This document shows positions 59,074-64,000 of a stretch of 64,000 nucleotides of DNA, piece by piece. Position 1 is the stretch's first letter. Every line of letters starts with the position of its first letter. Both the position numbers and the translations under genes were made by a program. The DNA lies in contig NZ_BOMH01000007.1 of assembly GCF_016862095.1 (NCBI RefSeq), forward strand, positions 372,001 through 436,000, read 5' to 3'. The notes beneath the pieces are model-generated. The model saw only the letters and a program-made list of their open reading frames with translations, did no database searches and was not told the DNA's origin. The stretch is from Actinoplanes cyaneus. Lineage in GTDB: Bacteria > Actinomycetota > Actinomycetes > Mycobacteriales > Micromonosporaceae.

Positions 59074-59409
59074 TCAGGCGGCGAAGAAGTCGTGGTCGGG
59101 GTCGGGGCGGCCGGAGTCCAGCGGAAGATCGGTGAAGTACTCGGCGAGCGGCGGCTGGGCGAGCGTCGCCGCGATCGAGGCGCGCCACTGGGCGTTGCGC
59201 TCGGTGCGGCGGAAGTTGTGGTCCTGCGCCTCCATGGAGTCCCACTCCACCAGCAGCGCGAAACGGGTCGACGACTCGGTGCCACGCTTGAGCCGCAGGC
59301 CCCGGCAGCCTTCGGCGCCCGCGATCAGCGGCCGGGCGAGCTGGTAGGCGGCGACGAAATCGTCCTCTCGTCCGGGCAGGATGTCGATTAGCGTGACTTC
59401 GAGGATCAT
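59074..59409 (-). CDS. Antibiotic-biosynthesis-monooxygenase-fold protein
   Basis: This 111-residue ferredoxin-like ABM domain protein begins MILEVTLIDILPGREDDF. Then come the typical GCRGLRLKRGTESSTRFALLVEW-type strand pair, the WDSMEAQDHNFR segment and a C-terminal FTDLPLD. Such dimeric proteins include cofactor-free oxygenases and many of unknown role. It is convergent with uvrB. Confidence 0.8.
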   Translation of the reverse strand: MILEVTLIDILPGREDDFVAAYQLARPLIAGAEGCRGLRLKRGTESSTRFALLVEWDSMEAQDHNFRRTERNAQWRASIAATLAQPPLAEYFTDLPLDSGRPDPDHDFFAA

Positions 59410-59792
59410 GCCCGCAAGCGTCCCATACGCACCAGATGGCTAGCTTACTAGGATGCCTGCCGAAGGTTTCCCGTGTGCCACGAGCGGCCGGCCGGGTCCG
59501 ATGACGTGAGTGAAACGGGCGGCACCCCGCACCGGTCGTTGCAGCCCAGAGGTGTTCCCGGTGCGTCTGGACGACTGATGAGGATCGCCCCGGGGTTGTG
59601 GCTCCAGGGAGCAAAGTCGCTGGTGAGGGCCATGTTTCCGCGCCACCGACAGGCTGGACGAAGGTGAAGGCGGGGTAACTCCGGACTTACGTACCGGTAA
59701 TGCCTGCCCTGGGTGGTTTGGACCGCGATTCGAGCCACTCTTCGCCGCCCGGTGTGTCGATCGGGCTCTGGATGCGCAACAATGGTTGTGTG
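59410..59792. other. Gap upstream of the terC leader
   Basis: No gene is supported. A hairpin with GCACCGG/CCGGTGC arms lies near 59530-59564. The promoter for the terC leader should lie near 59700-59780, but no clear element is recognised. Confidence 0.35.
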
Positions 59793-59975
59793 GGAGGGGA
59801 GTATTCCCCCGCTCCGGTCTTGTCAACACGGAACGCTCGGCTGGTCACCAGCCGATGGGAACCCGGGGCCGGGGGTCGCGGACGTTCGCGGCGGAAGAGA
59901 CCTCCGACAGTCGCACGTCGCTGCACTTTCTCCGAATCTTGAGAAGGCGCAGCGACGACACGTGTCTGCCGGAGG
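59793..59975 (+). promoter_or_regulatory. Probable yybP-ykoY Mn riboswitch and expression platform
   Basis: GGAGGGGAGTA (59793) and AGAGACCTCC (ending 59905) pair to form the outer helix, enclosing two GC-rich hairpins, as in the Mn-sensing yybP-ykoY class that precedes terC/alx genes. A further hairpin CGTCGCTGC/GCAGCGACG (59916-59957) follows. CCTCCG at 59901 can pair with the ribosome site CGGAGG (59970-59975), giving a plausible translational switch. Class assignment is from memory of conserved segments, not a covariance search. Confidence 0.65.
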
Positions 59976-59981
59976 TTCGCG

Positions 59982-60983
59982 TTGAACGTTTCAGCCTGGG
60001 TTTGGATCGCCACATTGGTGGCGCTGGTGGCCGTCCTCGCCGTCGATCTTCTGATCATCGGGCGCCGGCCTCACGAGCCCACCATGAAAGAGGCCAGTGG
60101 CTGGGTGGCCTTCTACGTCGCGCTCGCGCTGCTCTTCGGTGTCGGGGTCTGGGTCGTCGCCGGGGGCCAGTCCGCCGGTGAGTTCTACACCGGCTGGCTC
60201 ACCGAGTACTCGTTGAGCGTCGACAACCTGTTCGTCTTCGTCATCATCATGGGCCGGTTCGCCGTGCCCCGCCGCTACCAGCAGAAGGTTCTGCTGATCG
60301 GCATCGTGCTCGCGCTGGTCATGCGGGGCGCGTTCATCGCGGCCGGCGCGGCGCTGATCTCGCAGTTCTCCTGGGTGTTCTACATCTTCGGGGCGTTCCT
60401 GGTGTACACCGCCGTGACGCTCGTCAAGGGTGGCGAGAGCGACGAGGAGGACTTCAAGGAGAACGTGCTGATCCGCTGGGCGAAACGGGCGCTGCCGCTC
60501 TCGTCGTCGTTCGGTGACGGGCAGTTCCGGGTGGTCACCGCGGCCGGCAAGCGGCTCTTCACCCCGATGCTGATCGTCATGATCGCGATCGGGACGACCG
60601 ACCTGATCTTCGCGCTCGACTCGATCCCGGCGATCTTCGGCATCACGAAGGAGCCGTACCTGGTCTTCACCGCGAACGTTTTCGCGCTGATGGGCCTGCG
60701 GCAGCTCTACTTCCTGCTCGGCGGCCTGCTGGAGCGCCTGGTCTACCTGAACATCGGCCTCGCCGTGGTGCTCGCGTTCATCGGGGTCAAGCTGTTCCTC
60801 GAGGCGCTGCACACGAACAGCCTGCCGTTCATCAACGACGGGCACGGCCTGCACTGGGCGCCGGAGATCCCGATCTGGCTGTCGCTGCTGGTGATCCTCG
60901 GCACGCTCGGCATCGCCACGGTCGCCAGTCTCGCCAAGTCCGCCCGGGAGCGTAAAAGGGAGCTCGTGAGCGCGGACCACTGA
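59982..60983 (+). CDS. TerC/Alx-family membrane protein
   Basis: This 333-residue TerC-family protein has about nine membrane segments and the conserved acidic segments ExxxSxDN (TEYSLSVDNLFVFVIIMGRF, about 75-94) and ALDSIPAIFG near 210. E. coli Alx exports Mn and TerC relatives also load Mn into exported proteins. A Mn function is supported by the riboswitch-like leader. The start is TTG with GGAGG six bases upstream. A terminator follows. Confidence 0.9.
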   Translation: MNVSAWVWIATLVALVAVLAVDLLIIGRRPHEPTMKEASGWVAFYVALALLFGVGVWVVAGGQSAGEFYTGWLTEYSLSVDNLFVFVIIMGRFAVPRRYQQKVLLIGIVLALVMRGAFIAAGAALISQFSWVFYIFGAFLVYTAVTLVKGGESDEEDFKENVLIRWAKRALPLSSSFGDGQFRVVTAAGKRLFTPMLIVMIAIGTTDLIFALDSIPAIFGITKEPYLVFTANVFALMGLRQLYFLLGGLLERLVYLNIGLAVVLAFIGVKLFLEALHTNSLPFINDGHGLHWAPEIPIWLSLLVILGTLGIATVASLAKSARERKRELVSADH

Positions 60984-61022
60984 CACCCGTCAAAAGAGAC
61001 TATTCGGTACGGCATCAGCACT

Positions 61023-61051
61023 GAGCCCGGGTGGCATGGCCACCCGGGCTC
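61023..61051 (+). terminator. Terminator after terC
   Basis: GAGCCCGGGTGGC pairs perfectly with GCCACCCGGGCTC around ATG; CGCCCGTTTCCC follows. It lies about 40 bases after the terC stop codon. Confidence 0.85.
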
Positions 61052-61134
61052 GCCCGTTTCCCAGTGTTGATCATGGTCTAGTGCGACACCGTGAGCGCCG
61101 GCCGGGGAGACCACGCGGGCGGGCGCGTGCTTTC

Positions 61135-61189
61135 CGGCTGGTTGTCATGGGCGTTATTCGTGCCTCATAACGCCCATGACAACCAGCCG
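61135..61189. repeat. 55-bp palindrome, copy 9
   Basis: CGGCTGGTTGTCATGGGCG pairs exactly with CGCCCATGACAACCAGCCG. Compared with copies 6 and 8, CCTC/GAGG has changed to TGTC/GACA on both arms, a compensatory change. Confidence 0.9.
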
Positions 61190-61281
61190 GGGGAGCGCGG
61201 CGCGCAGCGGGCCGGATCGGGCTGGGGCTTGCGGGCGCCGAGCCGGGGGCCGGACAGATGACGTACCCGGGAAATGAGAAA

Positions 61282-61307
61282 CGCCCCCGCCGGGAAAAGC
61301 GGGGGCG
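61282..61307 (-). terminator. Terminator after typA
   Basis: CGCCCCCGC pairs with GCGGGGGCG around CGGGAAAA; on the minus strand the hairpin is followed by TTTCTCATTTCC. It lies about 155 bases beyond the typA stop codon. Confidence 0.75.
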
Positions 61308-61313
61308 AATCAG

Positions 61314-61470
61314 CGACCGTGAGTGATCACCGGTGGTCGCGGCACGCGGCGGTGCCGCCACGACCGTGAGTGATCACCGGTGGCGGCGGCACGCGGCGGT
61401 GCCACCACGACCGGAGGTGATCACGGGTGGCCGCGGTGCGCGGTGCCGCGGCCGTGGGTGATTACTGGTG
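61314..61470. repeat. Tandem repeats running into the typA 3' end
   Basis: Units of 47, 47 and 41 bp begin at 61314, 61361 and 61408, and a partial one at 61449. Each starts CGACCGTGAGTGATCACCGG or a variant. The last copy covers the typA stop codon (ATTACTGGTG). Confidence 0.75.
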
Positions 61471-63324
61471 CTTGCGGCGCGCGGCGGCGCGGCCACGAGC
61501 GTTCTGGTCGAGGACGACCTTGCGGATGCGGATCGCGCTCGGGGTGACCTCGACGCACTCGTCCTCACGGCAGAACTCGAGGGACTGCTCCAGCGACAGC
61601 TTGCGCGGCGGGATCAGCTTCTCGGTGTTGTCGGCGCTCGCCGCCCGCATGTTGGTGAGCTTCTTCTCCTTGGTGATGTTGACGTCCATGTCGTCCTCGC
61701 GGGAGTTCTCCCCGACGATCATGCCCTCGTACACCTCGGTGGTGGGCTCGACGAACAGCTGGCCGCGCTCCTGGATGTTGGTCATCGCGAAGCCGGTCAC
61801 CACACCCGCGCGGTCGGCCACGAGCGACCCGTTCTGCCGGGTGCGGAGCTCGCCGAACCAGGGCTCGTGGTCCTCGTAGAGGTGGTGCATGATGCCGGTG
61901 CCGCGGGTCTCGGTGAGGAACTCCGTGCGGAAGCCGATCAGGCCACGCGCCGGGACGAGCCACTCCATCCGGAGCCAGCCGGTGCCGTGGTTGGTCAGGT
62001 GCTCCATCCGGCCCTTGCGGGTGGCGAGCAGGGTGGTGATGGCGCCCATGTACTCGTCGGGGGCGTCGATGGTCAGGCGCTCGACCGGCTCGTGCACCTT
62101 GCCGTCGATGACCTTGGTGACCACCTGCGGCTTGCCGACGGTCAGCTCGTACGACTCGCGGCGCATCTGCTCGACCAGGATGGCGAGGGCGAGCTCACCA
62201 CGGCCCTGGACCTCCCAGGCGTCCGGCCGCTCGGTGTTCAGGACGCGGAGCGAGACGTTACCGATCAGCTCCTTGTCCAGCCGGTCCTTGACCATGCGCG
62301 CGGTGACCTTGGCGCCCTTGACCTTGCCGACCAGCGGCGAGGTGTTGGTGCCGATGACCATCGAGATGGCCGGCTCGTCGACCGTGATGAGCGGCAGCGG
62401 GACGGGGTTCTCCGCGTCGGCCAGGGTCTCGCCGATCATGATCTCCGGGATGCCGGCGACGGCCATGATGTCGCCGGGGCCGGCGCTCTCGGCCGGCTTG
62501 CGCTCCAGGCCCTCGGTGATCAGCAGCTCGGAGATCCGGACGTTGGAGATCGTGCCGTCGGTCTTGCACCAGGCGACGGTCTGGCCCTTGCGGATCGTGC
62601 CCTCGTGCACGCGGCAGAGCGCGAGCCGGCCGAGGAACGGCGAGGCGTCGAGGTTGACGACGTGCGCCTGCAGCGGCGCGCCCTCGGTGTAGGTCGGGGC
62701 CGGGATCGTGTTCAGGATCGTGGAGAACAGCGGCTCCAGGTCGGCGCTGTCGGTCGGCACGGCGCCGTCGGCCGGCTGGTTGAGCGAGGCGATGCCGTCA
62801 CGGGCGCACGCGTAGACGATCGGGAACTCGATCTGGTCCTCGTCGGCGTCCAGGTCGAAGAAGAGCGCGTACGTGTCGTCCACGACCTCCTTGATCCGGG
62901 CGTCCGGCCGGTCCACCTTGTTGATCACCAGGATGATCGGGAGCTTGGCCGACAGCGCCTTGCGGAGCACGAAGCGGGTCTGCGGCAGCGGGCCCTCGGA
63001 CGCGTCGACCAGCAGCACCACGCCGTCGACCATGGTGAGGCCGCGCTCGACCTCGCCACCGAAGTCGGCGTGGCCCGGGGTGTCGATGATGTTGATGACG
63101 ACCGGGTCACCCTCGGCCGGCTTGTAGCTGATCGCGGTGTTCTTGGCGAGAATGGTGATGCCCTTTTCCCGCTCCAGGTCCATGGAGTCCATGGCGCGCT
63201 CGGCCATCTCTCCACGTGCGTGGGACTGACCGCCCTGTCGGAGCATGGCGTCGACCAGGGTGGTTTTGCCATGGTCGACGTGAGCGATGATGGCGACATT
63301 ACGGAGGTCGGTGCGGGTCTGCAT
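61462..63324 (-). CDS. typA: Ribosome-associated GTPase TypA/BipA
   Basis: This 620-residue translational GTPase has G1 AHVDHGKTT (about 14-22), G3 [11 protein letters not shown] (about 80), G4 NKVDR (about 134), domain II (about 210-300), and EF-G-like C-terminal domains with [12 protein letters not shown] near 460. It binds ribosomes under stress and aids 50S assembly. The C-terminus is basic ([12 protein letters not shown]) and ends inside a tandem-repeat array. An ACAATA element six to eleven bases upstream of the ATG suggests a leaderless or short-leader mRNA. Confidence 0.96.
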   Translation of the reverse strand: MQTRTDLRNVAIIAHVDHGKTTLVDAMLRQGGQSHARGEMAERAMDSMDLEREKGITILAKNTAISYKPAEGDPVVINIIDTPGHADFGGEVERGLTMVDGVVLLVDASEGPLPQTRFVLRKALSAKLPIILVINKVDRPDARIKEVVDDTYALFFDLDADEDQIEFPIVYACARDGIASLNQPADGAVPTDSADLEPLFSTILNTIPAPTYTEGAPLQAHVVNLDASPFLGRLALCRVHEGTIRKGQTVAWCKTDGTISNVRISELLITEGLERKPAESAGPGDIMAVAGIPEIMIGETLADAENPVPLPLITVDEPAISMVIGTNTSPLVGKVKGAKVTARMVKDRLDKELIGNVSLRVLNTERPDAWEVQGRGELALAILVEQMRRESYELTVGKPQVVTKVIDGKVHEPVERLTIDAPDEYMGAITTLLATRKGRMEHLTNHGTGWLRMEWLVPARGLIGFRTEFLTETRGTGIMHHLYEDHEPWFGELRTRQNGSLVADRAGVVTGFAMTNIQERGQLFVEPTTEVYEGMIVGENSREDDMDVNITKEKKLTNMRAASADNTEKLIPPRKLSLEQSLEFCREDECVEVTPSAIRIRKVVLDQNARGRAAARRKHQ

Positions 63325-63474
63325 GCCTCTATTGTCCCCGGCTCAGGTTGCCGTTCGTGACACGGGGTCAAGTCCAGAACCTTGGGATCGTTTGGGCGAT
63401 TTGCCGGTCACCGTGGAGTGATCAACCACTGTTAACGTTCGTCCTCGATGCTTGAACGGGGAAAGGTTTCGTCG

Positions 63475-64000
63475 ATGAAGATCCGGTTGCTGGCGGTGGC
63501 CGCCGCGCTGATGATGACGACCGGCTGCGGCCTGCTCGGCGGTGGTGAGGACAAGTCGTCGTCGGCGGGCACGACCCCGGTGGTGGCCGAGACCGCCGCC
63601 GCCTCCGTCGCCGTCTCCGAGGAGCCGGTCACGCTCGAGGAGACGGAGACCCCGGAGCCGGCGGAGACCACGTCCTCCCCGGCGCCGAAGCCGTCCAAGA
63701 CCTCGAAGTCGCCCACGTCGAAGCCGTCGCCGACCGGCCCGACGAACAACTTCGAGGTGTCGGCCTGCTCCACCACCAAGGGCACCGCGGTCGCCAAGAC
63801 CAAGGTGAAGGCGGCGCTGAAGACCGCGGCCGGCAAGACCTACTGGACCAACGAGGCGCCGCAGCTGAAGCTGAACTATCCGCTGGTCAAGGCGATCGCC
63901 TGGCACGAGAGCGGCTGGCAGACCAACGTCTTCAACTGTGACGGCGGGCAGGGCCTGATGCAGCTCATGCCGGACACCGTCGACATGATCAACAACCGGT
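63475..64000 (+). CDS. Lytic transglycosylase-like lipoprotein, truncated by window end
   Basis: The reading frame is open to the window edge (175 codons seen). It starts with a lipoprotein signal (MKIRLLAVAAALMMTTGCG, Cys about 18), then a low-complexity Thr/Ser/Pro/Glu linker (about 25-90, with KPSKTSKSPTSKPSPTG). An SLT-type muramidase domain follows, with catalytic Glu in AWHESGWQ (E145) and GQGLMQLMPDT. It would cleave peptidoglycan at the cell surface. The ATG has GAAAGG eight bases upstream. It is divergent from typA. Confidence 0.85.
   Translation, partial: MKIRLLAVAAALMMTTGCGLLGGGEDKSSSAGTTPVVAETAAASVAVSEEPVTLEETETPEPAETTSSPAPKPSKTSKSPTSKPSPTGPTNNFEVSACSTTKGTAVAKTKVKAALKTAAGKTYWTNEAPQLKLNYPLVKAIAWHESGWQTNVFNCDGGQGLMQLMPDTVDMINNR

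Noticed and set aside
59574..59650. CTGATGA core resembling a hammerhead ribozyme
   Set aside because: No GAAA follows a stem II at the right place, and the GAAAC upstream does not allow the three required stems even in a permuted order.

Overview
This is a very GC-rich bacterial chromosome segment with dense coding, many GTG starts and frequent ATGA/GTGA gene overlaps, typical of Actinomycetota. The mix of a MocR/YczE pair, a Streptomyces-type S4 protein, a DUF2470 protein, gltBD, an ANTAR regulator and the polA-rpsA-coaE-uvrB order suggests Micromonosporaceae, perhaps Actinoplanes. The family assignment is inference; the phylum is secure.

Layout. 1-13 kb: accessory genes. These are a YczE membrane protein divergent from its MocR regulator, a FadD15-type acyl-CoA synthetase, a 51-residue exported peptide, a second MocR regulator overlapping a permease tail to tail, a maleylpyruvate isomerase-like protein and a heterodimeric ABC exporter. 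13-17 kb: a divergent pair, ribosomal protein S4 and a HugZ-like haem protein, separated by two iron boxes, then a large disordered protein. 17-26 kb: hisI-trpE-(Trp-associated membrane protein), a small opposing gene, then trpC-trpB-trpA-pdxH-like-lgt and a flavin monooxygenase. 27-37 kb: gltB-gltD, pyk-tesB, an acetyltransferase and a membrane protein. 38-48 kb: a tRNA with anticodon CAA, pdtaR, a branched-chain amino-acid-type ABC operon (livHMGF) with its binding protein on the opposite strand, and a polar amino-acid ABC operon. 48-64 kb: polA, a small ArsR regulator, DUF3140/DUF2945, a methyltransferase, rpsA, coaE-grpB fusion, uvrB, a monooxygenase-like protein, terC behind a probable Mn riboswitch, typA, and a truncated lytic transglycosylase lipoprotein.

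The genes form a nitrogen and amino-acid theme: glutamate synthase, tryptophan synthesis, PLP chemistry and two amino-acid uptake systems. A conserved information-processing block (DNA repair, translation) follows.

The most unusual content is non-coding. A family of about 55-bp perfect or near-perfect palindromes occurs at least nine times. Every copy whose two neighbours are visible lies between convergent genes, and the arms change in a compensatory way between copies. Two of these gaps also carry about 100-bp inverted arms that enclose the palindromes, and one contains five tandem 40-42-bp repeats. No transposase, CRISPR array or phage gene is visible.
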